36,743 nucleotides of DNA, from positions 1 through 36,743 of the forward strand of contig NZ_BBCG01000035.1 of assembly GCF_001311925.1 (NCBI RefSeq), given 5' to 3'. Origin of the DNA: Cellulosilyticum ruminicola JCM 14822. Lineage in GTDB: Bacteria > Bacillota > Clostridia > Lachnospirales > Cellulosilyticaceae. This document shows positions 25,936 to 35,287 of this stretch, piece by piece (position 1 is the first letter of the stretch; the number at the start of each line of letters is the position of its first letter). The notes below the pieces were generated by a model, which saw only the letters and a list, made by a program, of their open reading frames with translations, searched no databases and was not told the DNA's origin. The translations under genes and the position numbers were made by a program.

Positions 25936-28333
25936 TTGGTTTACATGGTTATTAAGCCTTGTGATGATTGCAAGTTATATGTTACCAGGTAATTTTAGTT
26001 TGGTTTATGGAGCTGAAACATCTATTCAGATTAAAAGTATTAGTCAAAATTCAAACAATATTCAATTAGGAGAGAGCTTTACCTTAAAAGTAGATGTATT
26101 AGTTAATAACACAGATAACGAAAAGGAAATGTATATTTTAAAACCTTCAGTAAGTGGTAGTGGCATAGATGCAGCTAACTTAGATTATAGTGTGTCAGAT
26201 GAAGAAGGCATAAAAGGTGGAGGCGTTTTAAGAACTGTTACAATTAGTGGCCTTGTATATGAAGGTGATGATAAAAAAATAACTGTAGATATTCCAATAG
26301 GAACAAAGACAGATCAGGAGAAAAAGAATCCACATGCAACAGGAAGCTATGTAACAAGTGGTTCAAAAGACTATAAATTATCAGCTAAAACAAGTGAAGA
26401 CTATAAAGAGGGCTTTTCTATTGATAATCAAGAAAATCTTATTGTAGAGCTTGGAAAAACACAAAAAGTGACTGTAAAGGTTACAAATAAAACAGCTAGT
26501 ACAATCAGTAAAGCGAAAGCAACACTCGCATTAGGAAGCAGTGTAAAAGGCTTAAAAATCAAAGAAAGTGAAACAACCATTAGTAATATAAAAGCAAAAG
26601 AAACACGTAAACTTACTTTTACAATTGATGTAGATGAAGATACAAAAGGTGGAGTATATCCAGCTACTTTATCGATTTTAGGTTCAAGCTATGAAGTGAA
26701 AATTCAAGTAGATACTAATATTGTACCATCTTCATTAGAAATTTCATCAAAGGGAAATACAATCTTCACACCAGGTGTGGCTAAAAAAGCTGGTTTTACA
26801 TTAACTAATGTAGGTGACCGTGATGCGAAAAATGTACGTGTAGAAGTCGTTAACTCAGAAAATGTTTCAATTGTAAATGGTGGTAATGTGAAGCATATTG
26901 GCACATTAGCTAAAAAGTCATCAAAAGACATTGAGTTATCTCTTAAAGTGGCTTCAAGTGTGAAATCAAGTACAGTGCCTGTACAGCTTAAATTAACTTA
27001 CTTAAGTTCTACAGGAGAAGAAAAAGAAGATAGTCAATATATTTATTTAGATACATCTGTTACAGCAGCTTCTTCAGAAGTAATTATTAGCAATGTGGTT
27101 TCGCCAACAAAAACATTTGGTGTTGATCAAAACTTCAATGTAAAATTTAATGTTTCTTCTAAAAGTGGTGCAGAAAAGCTTAAAATCACAGTAACAGGAG
27201 ATGAAGGTATTGTTCCTAAATCTCAAAACTTATTTTTCCTAAACAAATTAGGAAGAGGAGAAACAAAACAATATACAGTAACATTTGCAGCTACAGCAGC
27301 AGCAGTAAGTAGTGCCCATGCCATTAAGATTGAGATTGAATATGGTGAAGGAGAAACACCAGTTGTTGTTAATCAATATGGTAGTGTAAATATTACAAAT
27401 CCTAAAAAGGATAAGGAAGATAATAAGTCAGAAGAGGGCGATGACAAAGATAAAAAAGGTAAGCCTAAAGTAATTGTTGGTGAATATTCAGTAAATCCAG
27501 TAGTTGTTAAGGCTGGTGAAAATTTTGAACTTGAAATTGGCTTCTTAAATACAAGTAAAAAAGAAGCTGTACATAATTTAAAAGCTAATTTAAAAATTGT
27601 AGAGCAAGGTGAAAATAATACAGGAACGGTATTTGCACCAGTTAAAGCCAGTAATACATTTTACATTGCAGACTTAAATCCAGGTGAAACACAGACTAAG
27701 AAAATCACAATGTACACTATTCCTAGTGCAGCTCCTAAAACTTATGAAGTAAGTTTAGAAATGGCTTATGAAGATAAAGATGGTACAGAAGTAACAGCTA
27801 CAGAAAATATTGGAATTCCAGTAGAACAAGCTACTAAAATCGAAATTGGTGATATCAATGTTGATCTAGGACAAGTTGGTATGGAAGCTGCACTTTCAGC
27901 TTCTATTTATAATACAGGTAAAACAAATGTGACAAATGTTATTGTACATATTGAGGGGGAAGGTTTTAGCGTTCAAGATAATAAAGTGTTTATTGGCGCG
28001 CTTGAAAGTCAAGCACAAGAAACTTATGCCCCAACATTAATTCCAGAGCAGGAAGGTATTTTAACAGGAAAACTTATTATTGATTATGAAGATACAACAG
28101 GTGAAGCTAAACAAATCATAGAAGAGTTTAACTTTGAAGTTGAAGCGGCTATGCCGATAGCGGACGAAATGCCAAGTGATGATGAGATGCCAATGGAAGA
28201 AGTAAGTCATGGCCCTAAATGGCAATATATTGTAGGTATTGGTGGCGGTGTTATTGTGCTTATTGTAGTAGGAATCGTTGTGATGAAGAAACGTAAAAAG
28301 AAAAAAGAAGAGATGATGCTAGATGAGGATTAG
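25919..28333 (+). CDS. Membrane-anchored surface protein with CARDB-like repeats, partner of the ABC exporter
   Basis: An 804-residue protein. I chose ATG 25919 (MKHKYNWFTWLL) because it begins a clear signal peptide of about 35 residues ending near VYGAE; an upstream ATG at 25883 would put extra charged residues before it. The exterior part is a string of about six beta-sandwich units with the sequence habit of CARDB/NEW3 domains (FTLTNVGDRDAKNV and ASIYNTGKTNVTNV are good examples). A very Lys/Asp/Glu-rich linker lies near residue 500. One membrane helix (WQYIVGIGGGVIVLIVVG) and a Lys-rich tail end the chain. Placed between ATPase and permease genes with overlaps at both ends, it probably acts outside the membrane as an adaptor or substrate-binding part. 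Confidence 0.8.
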   Translation: MKHKYNWFTWLLSLVMIASYMLPGNFSLVYGAETSIQIKSISQNSNNIQLGESFTLKVDVLVNNTDNEKEMYILKPSVSGSGIDAANLDYSVSDEEGIKGGGVLRTVTISGLVYEGDDKKITVDIPIGTKTDQEKKNPHATGSYVTSGSKDYKLSAKTSEDYKEGFSIDNQENLIVELGKTQKVTVKVTNKTASTISKAKATLALGSSVKGLKIKESETTISNIKAKETRKLTFTIDVDEDTKGGVYPATLSILGSSYEVKIQVDTNIVPSSLEISSKGNTIFTPGVAKKAGFTLTNVGDRDAKNVRVEVVNSENVSIVNGGNVKHIGTLAKKSSKDIELSLKVASSVKSSTVPVQLKLTYLSSTGEEKEDSQYIYLDTSVTAASSEVIISNVVSPTKTFGVDQNFNVKFNVSSKSGAEKLKITVTGDEGIVPKSQNLFFLNKLGRGETKQYTVTFAATAAAVSSAHAIKIEIEYGEGETPVVVNQYGSVNITNPKKDKEDNKSEEGDDKDKKGKPKVIVGEYSVNPVVVKAGENFELEIGFLNTSKKEAVHNLKANLKIVEQGENNTGTVFAPVKASNTFYIADLNPGETQTKKITMYTIPSAAPKTYEVSLEMAYEDKDGTEVTATENIGIPVEQATKIEIGDINVDLGQVGMEAALSASIYNTGKTNVTNVIVHIEGEGFSVQDNKVFIGALESQAQETYAPTLIPEQEGILTGKLIIDYEDTTGEAKQIIEEFNFEVEAAMPIADEMPSDDEMPMEEVSHGPKWQYIVGIGGGVIVLIVVGIVVMKKRKKKKEEMMLDED

Positions 28334-29696
28334 TGATTTAATTAGTATGAGTATACGTTCCTTATGGCGACGTAAACTACGTACCACACTTACCGTATTA
28401 GGCGTTGTAATAGGAACAGTTTCTATTGTGCTTATGCTATCTTTAGGAATTGCCATGGATCAAAATATGGAAGAACAATTTGCTCAATGGGGTGACTTAA
28501 CTCTTATTAATATTTATGGTTATAGTTGGGCTGGTGATGAAGCACCGCAGCTTACAGATGAAATTGTGAATAAAATAGAAAAAATTTCTAATGTAGAGCG
28601 TGTCATTCCACAATTAAAAACAGAAGTTTATCTTACTTTTGGGAAACAAAGAAGTATTTATTCTGTTCAGGCTGTTGTCATGGATGAAGCAGATATGCAA
28701 GCTTTAGATTATAATTTGACTGAAGGCCGTTATACAAAGGATGGCGAAAAGAATGCAGTTATAATTGGTAATCAAGTTTTAGGTTACATGCATAAGATTG
28801 GGAAAAAATTTGATTGGAATAATATGAATTGGGGCGAAGAATTAACAACACTTCCATTAGAAGTTGGTAAAGATAAAATTACGTTAGAAATTGCTGACTT
28901 TGATGACAAGGGTAAGCCGCTTTTAGATGGTAAAGATGGTAAAATTAAAGCGCCAAAAGGCATTGATGTAAAGGTTGTTGGGATTGTAGATGGTACTAAT
29001 AATGAGTTAGCACAAAGCATTGTAATCTCACGTAGTCTCTATGATCAAATTAAGCCAGCTAGAGCAGCCTATCAAAAGAAGCTTGGCTGGAATGATGAAG
29101 AGGAGTCTGGCAATAAGAAGAAAAAGAAAAGTGAACAGGTATATGAGCAAATAGCTGTTAAAATCAATCATCGCGACAATGTATTAGCAGCTATAGAAGA
29201 AATTAAAGCATTGGGTTATAGTGAAGTAGATAGCAGTATGGAGTATATTGACCGTGTGAAAGAACAATCCAATAGTAAGCGTATGGCACTTGGTGGCATT
29301 GGAATTGTATCTTTCTTAGTTGCTGCTATTGGTATTGCCAATACAATGATGATGAGTATTTATGAACGTACAAAAGAAATTGGTGTCATGAAAGTAATTG
29401 GTGCCAAGATTAAAGATATTAAACATATGTTTTTAATAGAAGCTTTATTAATTGGCGCAATGGGTGGAGTTGTAGGTTCACTTATATCCTTCATCATTTC
29501 AAAGCTTATGAATATGGCAGGAGGACCTATTGCAGAAATACTAGGCATGTATGATGCAAGTGTTGTATCAGTTGTACCCGTATGGCTTATGTTAGCAGCT
29601 ACAGGTTTTGCTACATTAGTAGGACTTGTTTCAGGGTATTTCCCAGCTAAGAAGGCTACAAAGTTATCAGCATTATCAGCTATTAAAACAGAATAA
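28323..29696 (+). CDS. ABC transporter permease, MacB/FtsX family
   Basis: A 457-residue membrane protein. One helix lies at residues ~18-42 (TTLTVLGVVIGTVSIVLML), then a large external domain (~43-325) of the MacB type, then three helices (~325-350, 375-400 and 420-445). The FtsX core motif TKEIGVMKVIGA lies after the second helix. An external Lys-rich insertion (KKKKKS) is seen near residue 268. With the ATPase it forms a mechanotransmission-type ABC system, which in Gram-positives exports or releases peptides or lipoproteins or controls envelope enzymes. ATG 28323 overlaps the upstream gene by 11 bases, so translation is coupled. The substrate is unknown. Confidence 0.92.
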   Translation: MRISDLISMSIRSLWRRKLRTTLTVLGVVIGTVSIVLMLSLGIAMDQNMEEQFAQWGDLTLINIYGYSWAGDEAPQLTDEIVNKIEKISNVERVIPQLKTEVYLTFGKQRSIYSVQAVVMDEADMQALDYNLTEGRYTKDGEKNAVIIGNQVLGYMHKIGKKFDWNNMNWGEELTTLPLEVGKDKITLEIADFDDKGKPLLDGKDGKIKAPKGIDVKVVGIVDGTNNELAQSIVISRSLYDQIKPARAAYQKKLGWNDEEESGNKKKKKSEQVYEQIAVKINHRDNVLAAIEEIKALGYSEVDSSMEYIDRVKEQSNSKRMALGGIGIVSFLVAAIGIANTMMMSIYERTKEIGVMKVIGAKIKDIKHMFLIEALLIGAMGGVVGSLISFIISKLMNMAGGPIAEILGMYDASVVSVVPVWLMLAATGFATLVGLVSGYFPAKKATKLSALSAIKTE

Positions 29697-29741
29697 TAGA
29701 TGAGATCAATTAGGGTTAATAAACTGGAGAAAAATTCTATA

Positions 29742-29786
29742 AAAAACGTGTTATGAATTATATATTTATAGCACGTTTTTATTTCT
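29742..29786 (+). terminator. Terminator of the ABC operon
   Basis: The stem AAAAACGTG...CACGTTTTT (arms 29742-29754 and 29768-29780) is followed by ATTTCTTTT. It lies about 45 bases after the permease stop. Confidence 0.8.
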
Positions 29787-30011
29787 TTTGCTTTATAAAT
29801 AGGCTATTGTAAATATAATTATAAAGATTAAAAAAAGGCCTTAATAAAGAGACATAAAAAATTATGAAAGAAAACAGATATTGGGGCATTAAAGGCAGTA
29901 ATAAATGATGATAAGGATATTCAGTTTTATCATTTTTATACACAGTTGGCAATAATATCTGAGGGATGTATAATCCAATCAGAGATAACAAATAAAGCAT
30001 ACGAATAGAAG
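29787..30011. other. Intergenic stretch with one doubtful minus-strand ORF
   Basis: Between two terminators lies a 73-codon minus-strand reading frame (29779-30000) with a hydrophobic, Leu/Tyr-rich product. It has no ribosome site before its ATG, overlaps the ABC terminator, and sits downstream of the sleC terminator on its own strand. I see no promoter. It is probably not a gene. Confidence 0.4.
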
Positions 30012-30072
30012 CATAAAAGAAACGGTGTATTGCAAAATGAATATCATTTTGTAATACACCGTTTCTTTTATG
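30012..30072 (-). terminator. Very long hairpin ending the sleC transcript
   Basis: Two 29-base arms (30012-30040 and 30044-30072) match with one G/A difference that becomes a G-U pair in RNA, leaving a three-base ATA loop. TTTCTTTT at the outer edge of the arms could serve as a T run on either strand. It starts six bases after the small ORF's stop. Confidence 0.75.
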
Positions 30073-30078
30073 AATTAG

Positions 30079-30165
30079 TTAATCAGATTTTTTACGTTTA
30101 AAATGTCTTGTCATAAAAAGATGAGCCTTATTATTCTTGAAGTAGAAGATAATAAAGTTAAACAT
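30079..30165 (-). CDS. Possible 28-residue small protein coupled to sleC
   Basis: A 29-codon frame (with stop) begins with ATG 30165, and GGGGTGAT, overlapping the sleC stop codon, lies eight bases before it. The product starts with MFNFIIFYFKN and has a strongly basic end (HFKRKKSD). The hydrophobic start and basic tail would suit a membrane-associated peptide. It lies exactly between the sleC stop and the terminator hairpin. No homologue is known to me; it could also be chance. Confidence 0.4.
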   Translation of the reverse strand: MFNFIIFYFKNNKAHLFMTRHFKRKKSD

Positions 30166-30172
30166 ATTTATA

Positions 30173-31495
30173 TCACCCCAGTTCAGCTAATTTGGAAACA
30201 GCTACATAAATTCTGGAAATCTCATACCAAGTATTCTTGCCAACAATACCATCTTGGGTGAGATGGAAAATTTGTTGGAAAGTACGGACAGCATCAGCCG
30301 TAGCAGAATCAAAGTTTCCTGTTACAGCTACTTTTGGAATGAGTGGATAGTTTTGAGAAATACGATTAAGCTGGGTTTGGAGCTGACGAACTGCCGCACC
30401 ACTAGAGCCTACTTGAAGTGGTGAACCAGGATAAGATTCAGGATTGCCTTCTACAGCAGGTGCATTACTTAGTTCGATATTACCATAGAAGTTTCTAAGA
30501 ATTTGTTCAGCAGAGAAACCAGCATCGCCTAAATCTTTACTACCCCATTGCGTCATCCAGTTAGGACAGCTAGATTTTACGCCATCACAATACTGTGTTA
30601 AAAGTGGCTGCAAGAGGGCAGGACGTTTGACGAAAATATCAAAAACATCATTAACTTCTGGCACAATAGTATCAAATAAATTACGGCCATAGAAGAACGC
30701 ATGGTCATAAGCTGTAGAGTTAGTAATTGTATAAGACTTACCTTGATTACGATACCATTCCGTAAAGACACGATTTAATGTGAAAGAAACAATAGCAATG
30801 ATATTGGCACGAATAGTTTCTTTTGGCCATGTTGGATAGATTTCAGAACTTGCTACGTTAGAAATATAATCTAAAAATGGCACGGTATAGTTTGGTGCGG
30901 TATTATCATTTGGGCTGCCAGCATGGACAATAATGTATTCAGGTACAACAACACTAGATAAGGTGATAAATCCAGAGCTAGGGATAATAGGTTTGATTTC
31001 AGCTTCTGGAATTTTCTTAGGATAATTACCATATAGGGTAGCAGGACCAATGATAATATTTTCTGAAAGATCTCTAGAATATGTGTTATAGGAAAGAGTA
31101 CTTATTTGACGTTGGAACCTAGAGGTGGGTTGTAAGTAAATAGGTTGAATAGATAAGGTATCTGCAAAAACTTGGACACCTCTAACAAGCGTATCAATAT
31201 AGTTAGAAGAAGAAGTTTCAATGCGGTAAGTGCTATAAGGCATTTGTGTATTGTTAGGATCTAGACTATAGTCAAGAGGGGGAACTTCTAATTCCACAGA
31301 GGAAGTTTGCCCAACTTCATTAGTAATTAATTCAGCAAGTGTCGTTGCATCACCATTAGAAGAAGTTTGCTTAATAGAAATTTGTACATTTGAAATAGGG
31401 GCAAGAGCACCTACTTGTGGATCTGTAGAAAGCTGTACAATAAGTCTGCCTAAAGTTTGTCTGGTATTATTGGGGGGATAAAAAGAAAATGACAT
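30173..31495 (-). CDS. sleC: Spore cortex-lytic enzyme SleC (zymogen)
   Basis: SleC degrades the spore cortex peptidoglycan during germination; it is stored as a zymogen and activated by Csp proteases. The 440-residue protein follows SleC order. First comes an N-terminal pro-region of about 130 residues with beta-rich sequence (TNEVGQTSSVELEVPP). The lytic SpoIID-like domain follows, with stretches I recognise from SleC (LYGNYPKKIPE, VASSEIYPTWP, TLNRVFTEWYRNQGK, QWGSKDLGDAGFSAEQILRNFYG). A C-terminal peptidoglycan-binding domain (about 355-435) has LQVGSSGAAVRQLQTQL and FHLTQDGIVGKNTW. ATG 31495 follows AGGAGG. The four csp genes lie 5 kb away on the opposite strand, which supports the assignment. 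Confidence 0.93.
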   Translation of the reverse strand: MSFSFYPPNNTRQTLGRLIVQLSTDPQVGALAPISNVQISIKQTSSNGDATTLAELITNEVGQTSSVELEVPPLDYSLDPNNTQMPYSTYRIETSSSNYIDTLVRGVQVFADTLSIQPIYLQPTSRFQRQISTLSYNTYSRDLSENIIIGPATLYGNYPKKIPEAEIKPIIPSSGFITLSSVVVPEYIIVHAGSPNDNTAPNYTVPFLDYISNVASSEIYPTWPKETIRANIIAIVSFTLNRVFTEWYRNQGKSYTITNSTAYDHAFFYGRNLFDTIVPEVNDVFDIFVKRPALLQPLLTQYCDGVKSSCPNWMTQWGSKDLGDAGFSAEQILRNFYGNIELSNAPAVEGNPESYPGSPLQVGSSGAAVRQLQTQLNRISQNYPLIPKVAVTGNFDSATADAVRTFQQIFHLTQDGIVGKNTWYEISRIYVAVSKLAELG

Positions 31496-31632
31496 GAAAT
31501 GTCCTCCTAAAATCTATAAGTACCTATGCTAACTATAATATATGAAAAAAAGTGTTTAACTAGAACAAAACTAAAAGGAAGAGGTATGAGAATAAAGCGA
31601 CTTGCACATTCTAATTAAAAGGAGTGAGAAGT

Positions 31633-34458
31633 ATGCTGAAAAAGTTATTTGTGTGCATGTTAGCCATTGTTTTAATAACAACAAATTGTTATGGACAAGG
31701 ATTAGAGTCAAAGCAAATAGAAAATACTCATGCTGTAAGTAGTTTTAAAGAATATGCTAAGGAAAAGCATGGAGAAGATATACTACACAGTTATATTCAT
31801 GAAAAAAGTGGATTAGAGGTTATTTGGATTGAAAATAAAGATGCTAATAAAAGTTTTACATTAGGTGTAAGGACACCAACGATAGATTCTACTGGTGTCA
31901 ATCATATTATTGAGCATACTTTATTTACAGGGTCTAGGAAATATCCATCTTCTAGTTTGTTTTTTGACGCAAGTAGCAGTTATCCACATATATATATGAA
32001 TGCACTTACAACAGGTGATATGACGATTTTCCCATTTGCAACACCTTATATGTCTTGTTATGAAGCCTTATTAGATATATATTTGGATAGCATTTTTAAT
32101 CCTAGTTTTCTCAAGCAGCCATATGGTTTCTATGAAGAATCATTTAACTATAATCCAGAAGAGGGACGTATTGGCGGTGTTGTTTATAATGAGATGAAAG
32201 GCGCTTATAGTAATGAAGAACGTAAGATTTATCGTACCATTAGACAGACGATTTACAAAGATACGCATTATAGTCATGATAGTGGAGGAGACCCAAATGA
32301 AATTCCTAAATTAACATATAGTCAATTTGTAGATACCTATAGACAATATTACTATCCAGGGAATATGACGATTATTTTATATGGTGATTTACCGATTGAA
32401 AAAATGCTTTCTAAAATAGCAGTTTATGTTGAGGATATAGAAGAAGCAAAAGAGCATATTGATTTAGATATTAAGGAGTTGCAGATTCCTGATAAAACAG
32501 TATGTAAAGTCTTAAATACAGGCAGTAAGTGTGCTTTAGCTAAAAGTTTTATTATGCCAAGAAAGCTTAATGTAAAAGAAGAAGTTGAAATGGATTTATG
32601 GATTAATGCCTATATTGGTGGTAACTTAAGTCCGATGCAACAAACACTTCAAAAATTAGGTTGTCAAGAAGTGAAAATTTTAAAAGATGATGATTTACCA
32701 TACATTATGTATACGTTAATTATTAAAAATATACCTAAAGAAAAAGTTAATGTTTACAATACTGTTTTAGATGAACTTTTATCACAAATGGCTGTAACAC
32801 GAAATGAGATGGTAGAAGGAGATGTACTTTTAGAAGCAAAGTGGCAACAAATGCAAGGAGAAGAAGATGAAGAAAGAGGAATTTTTATTCCACAAACAAT
32901 TTTAGATGGACTTGCACATGGCAAAGCACAGAATCAATATTATACACGTAAAGAATATTTGGGAAAAATTAAGACAATTAATAAGGAAGAATGTATGAAA
33001 TTATGGCAAAATACACGTGTTAGTACGTTTGTATTAATGCCAGGTGAAACAAAAATTACAGATCCCCTTAGGATAACAGCTGTGCCAAAAGAAGAATGGA
33101 CACAAATAAAAGCGCAGATGGAAACATGGCAAAGACAAAAATATGTGCTAGAGGGTGTACCCTTAGAAGAAATGATGCTCACACAAAATTTAGAACTTAA
33201 TGATAAACAAAAGGAAGAATATACACTACTCACAACTAGAGCCCATACAGAATTTGCACGTACACAGCTTTATTATGAGACGAGTCATATAAAACAAGAA
33301 GATTTGCCTTATCTTTTCTTATATAGCTATTTATTAGAAGAAAGCTGCAAAGAACAAACACCTTTTAAAGGAGTACTAAGAACCAATTGTTTAGCAGTTC
33401 CTAGAGAAGAAGGGTATACACCATATTTTAAACTAACTGTTGTAACTGACAAAGAAGAAAAAAATCATGGGGGCATCTTAGAAAATGCTAGAGATAATCT
33501 ATTAAGTGAGGAAAATGAGTGGTATCAATTTAAGCTCAAAAAGCTCATTAATAATACCAAAGTAGCAAGTCAAAGTAATGTGTTAGGTACGCTTAGTAAT
33601 CTAGGTTTAGGTGGAGAAGATTCACAAAAACGCTATTTATATGAACAGGGTTATCCTTTTTATGAATGGTGTAGAGAGAAAAATAGTGAAAAAGATTTAG
33701 GGTGGATTGAAAAGATAAAAGAAATAGATAGCAGCTTATATCAGACAAAAGGATTAATTGTAGCAGTTACATCACCTTATAAATCTGGTAATAAGTATGT
33801 AAGTAGTTTTAAAAAGATGATAACTTCTCAAAATAAAATAGAAATGCATAATGTACAGCCAGCTCAATATCAATTTAAAACAATGCCTCAAACTAGTTTT
33901 TTAAATATAGAGACAGCCGTAGATTATATTTATTTACAAGATACTTTAGATAAAAATATAACAGGCAGCGATTATGTAACTTGTGCATATCTTGCTAAAA
34001 ATTATCTTAATCCACAAATTCGCATTAAATTAGGTGCTTATGGAGCAGGATGTAATTGTCAATATCCTTCAACTTTTAATATTTACACCTATCGTGATCC
34101 TGATTATAGTCGCTCATTAGAAGTTATTAAAGGTTGTGGTGAATTCTTAGAAAAAAATAAAATAAGCAAAGAAGTGTTGAAGATTAGTCAAACTGAAGCT
34201 TTAACCAGAATTCATCAGCAATTTAGACTTTTAGACAAAGGCTTAGGTCAATCTGATGTATTAGAAACGCAGTTTTTACTAGGAAATAAAAAAAATGTTA
34301 TAAAAGACTTACAAACCCAAATTTTAAACACGAAAGAGAATGATATATGTCAAAAAGCACGTGTTTTTAAGGGCTTATTAGACTGGGGGACTATCAGTAT
34401 AGCAACTCAAAAACTACCTCAGAATGTGACGAACTATAAAGTTTACCAATTTAAATAA
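31633..34458 (+). CDS. Secreted zinc peptidase, M16C (presequence-protease-like)
   Basis: A 941-residue metallopeptidase. A signal peptide lies at residues 1-23 (MLKKLFVCMLAIVLITTNCYG), so the enzyme probably acts outside the membrane; most bacterial M16C enzymes are cytoplasmic. The inverted zinc motif HIIEH has His91, Glu94 (catalytic) and His95. The third zinc ligand is probably Glu187 in VVYNEMKG. The full length, with four half-domains, matches PreP-type enzymes, which degrade short unfolded peptides in a closed chamber. ATG 31633 follows AAGGAG by eight bases and starts the signal peptide directly; an in-frame GTG at 31624 is less likely. It is divergent from sleC. A link to germination is only positional. 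Confidence 0.88.
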   Translation: MLKKLFVCMLAIVLITTNCYGQGLESKQIENTHAVSSFKEYAKEKHGEDILHSYIHEKSGLEVIWIENKDANKSFTLGVRTPTIDSTGVNHIIEHTLFTGSRKYPSSSLFFDASSSYPHIYMNALTTGDMTIFPFATPYMSCYEALLDIYLDSIFNPSFLKQPYGFYEESFNYNPEEGRIGGVVYNEMKGAYSNEERKIYRTIRQTIYKDTHYSHDSGGDPNEIPKLTYSQFVDTYRQYYYPGNMTIILYGDLPIEKMLSKIAVYVEDIEEAKEHIDLDIKELQIPDKTVCKVLNTGSKCALAKSFIMPRKLNVKEEVEMDLWINAYIGGNLSPMQQTLQKLGCQEVKILKDDDLPYIMYTLIIKNIPKEKVNVYNTVLDELLSQMAVTRNEMVEGDVLLEAKWQQMQGEEDEERGIFIPQTILDGLAHGKAQNQYYTRKEYLGKIKTINKEECMKLWQNTRVSTFVLMPGETKITDPLRITAVPKEEWTQIKAQMETWQRQKYVLEGVPLEEMMLTQNLELNDKQKEEYTLLTTRAHTEFARTQLYYETSHIKQEDLPYLFLYSYLLEESCKEQTPFKGVLRTNCLAVPREEGYTPYFKLTVVTDKEEKNHGGILENARDNLLSEENEWYQFKLKKLINNTKVASQSNVLGTLSNLGLGGEDSQKRYLYEQGYPFYEWCREKNSEKDLGWIEKIKEIDSSLYQTKGLIVAVTSPYKSGNKYVSSFKKMITSQNKIEMHNVQPAQYQFKTMPQTSFLNIETAVDYIYLQDTLDKNITGSDYVTCAYLAKNYLNPQIRIKLGAYGAGCNCQYPSTFNIYTYRDPDYSRSLEVIKGCGEFLEKNKISKEVLKISQTEALTRIHQQFRLLDKGLGQSDVLETQFLLGNKKNVIKDLQTQILNTKENDICQKARVFKGLLDWGTISIATQKLPQNVTNYKVYQFK

Positions 34459-34478
34459 GAATTTAAAAAGGATAAATA

Positions 34479-34507
34479 TTGACATATTCCTTATCCGCCG
34501 ATACAAT
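34479..34507 (+). promoter_or_regulatory. Strong promoter of the NifU-like/GGGtGRT operon
   Basis: Perfect TTGACA (34479-34484) and TACAAT (34502-34507) are separated by 17 bases. An 8-base inverted repeat ATTTAAAG/CTTTAAAT follows in the 5' leader at 34531-34553, which might bind a regulator or stabilise the mRNA. Confidence 0.85.
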
Positions 34508-34581
34508 ATGTATGTATTGTTAAATTTTTGATTTAAAGAGTCAATCTTTAAATATACACAAGTGGAAAGGAGTCATGACAA

Positions 34582-35274
34582 ATGATGTATTCACATGAAG
34601 TAGAACAAATGTGCCCAATCGCTAAAGGACCAAACCACGGGCCAGCACCAATCCCACAAGAAGGTAGATGGGTACAATCAAAAGAAATTAAAGATATTAG
34701 CGGCCTCACACATGGTGTAGGTTGGTGTGCACCTCAACAAGGAGCATGTAAATTAACACTTAACGTAAAAGATGGAATCATCCAAGAAGCGTTAGTAGAA
34801 ACAATCGGATGTTCAGGTATGACTCACTCTGCAGCTATGGCAGCAGAAATCTTAGCTGGTAAAACAATCCTTGAAGCGCTTAACACAGACTTAGTTTGTG
34901 ATGCTATTAATACAGCAATGCGTGAATTATTCTTACAAATCGTATACGGAAGAACTCAAACAGCTTTCTCAGAAGGTGGACTTCCAATCGGTGCTGGTCT
35001 TGAAGACCTTGGAAAAGGACTTCGTAGCCAAGTTGGTACAATGTACTCAACAGTAGCTAAAGGACCAAGATACCTTGAAATGGCTGAAGGTTATGTAACA
35101 AACATTGCCTTAGATGCAGATGATCAAATCATTGGATATAGATTCATTCACTTTGGTAAAATGATGGATATGATCAAAAAAGGTATGGATGCAAGTGAAG
35201 CATTAGAAAAAGCAACAGGTCAATACGGCAGATTCGATGACGCTGTACGTACAGTTGACCCAAGACATGAGTAG
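34582..35274 (+). CDS. NifU/IscU-like iron-sulfur scaffold family protein
   Basis: A 230-residue protein. A SufE/IscU-like fold is suggested by GWCAPQQGACKLTLNVKDG and by ETIGCSGMTHSAAMAAEIL, where two or more cysteines lie at positions used for cluster or sulfur binding in IscU. It lacks the complete set of three IscU cysteines in standard order, so it may have a related role rather than be the housekeeping scaffold. It is always paired, to my knowledge, with the GGGtGRT protein, encoded 13 bases downstream. ATG 34582 follows AAAGGAG. C-ending codons (AAC, ATC, TTC) are common, unlike most of the window, suggesting high expression. Confidence 0.8.
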   Translation: MMYSHEVEQMCPIAKGPNHGPAPIPQEGRWVQSKEIKDISGLTHGVGWCAPQQGACKLTLNVKDGIIQEALVETIGCSGMTHSAAMAAEILAGKTILEALNTDLVCDAINTAMRELFLQIVYGRTQTAFSEGGLPIGAGLEDLGKGLRSQVGTMYSTVAKGPRYLEMAEGYVTNIALDADDQIIGYRFIHFGKMMDMIKKGMDASEALEKATGQYGRFDDAVRTVDPRHE

Positions 35275-35287
35275 GAGGTGCCGAGAA

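Noticed and set aside
29779-30000. 73-codon minus-strand hydrophobic ORF
   Set aside because: No ribosome site, overlaps a terminator, lies after another terminator on its strand.
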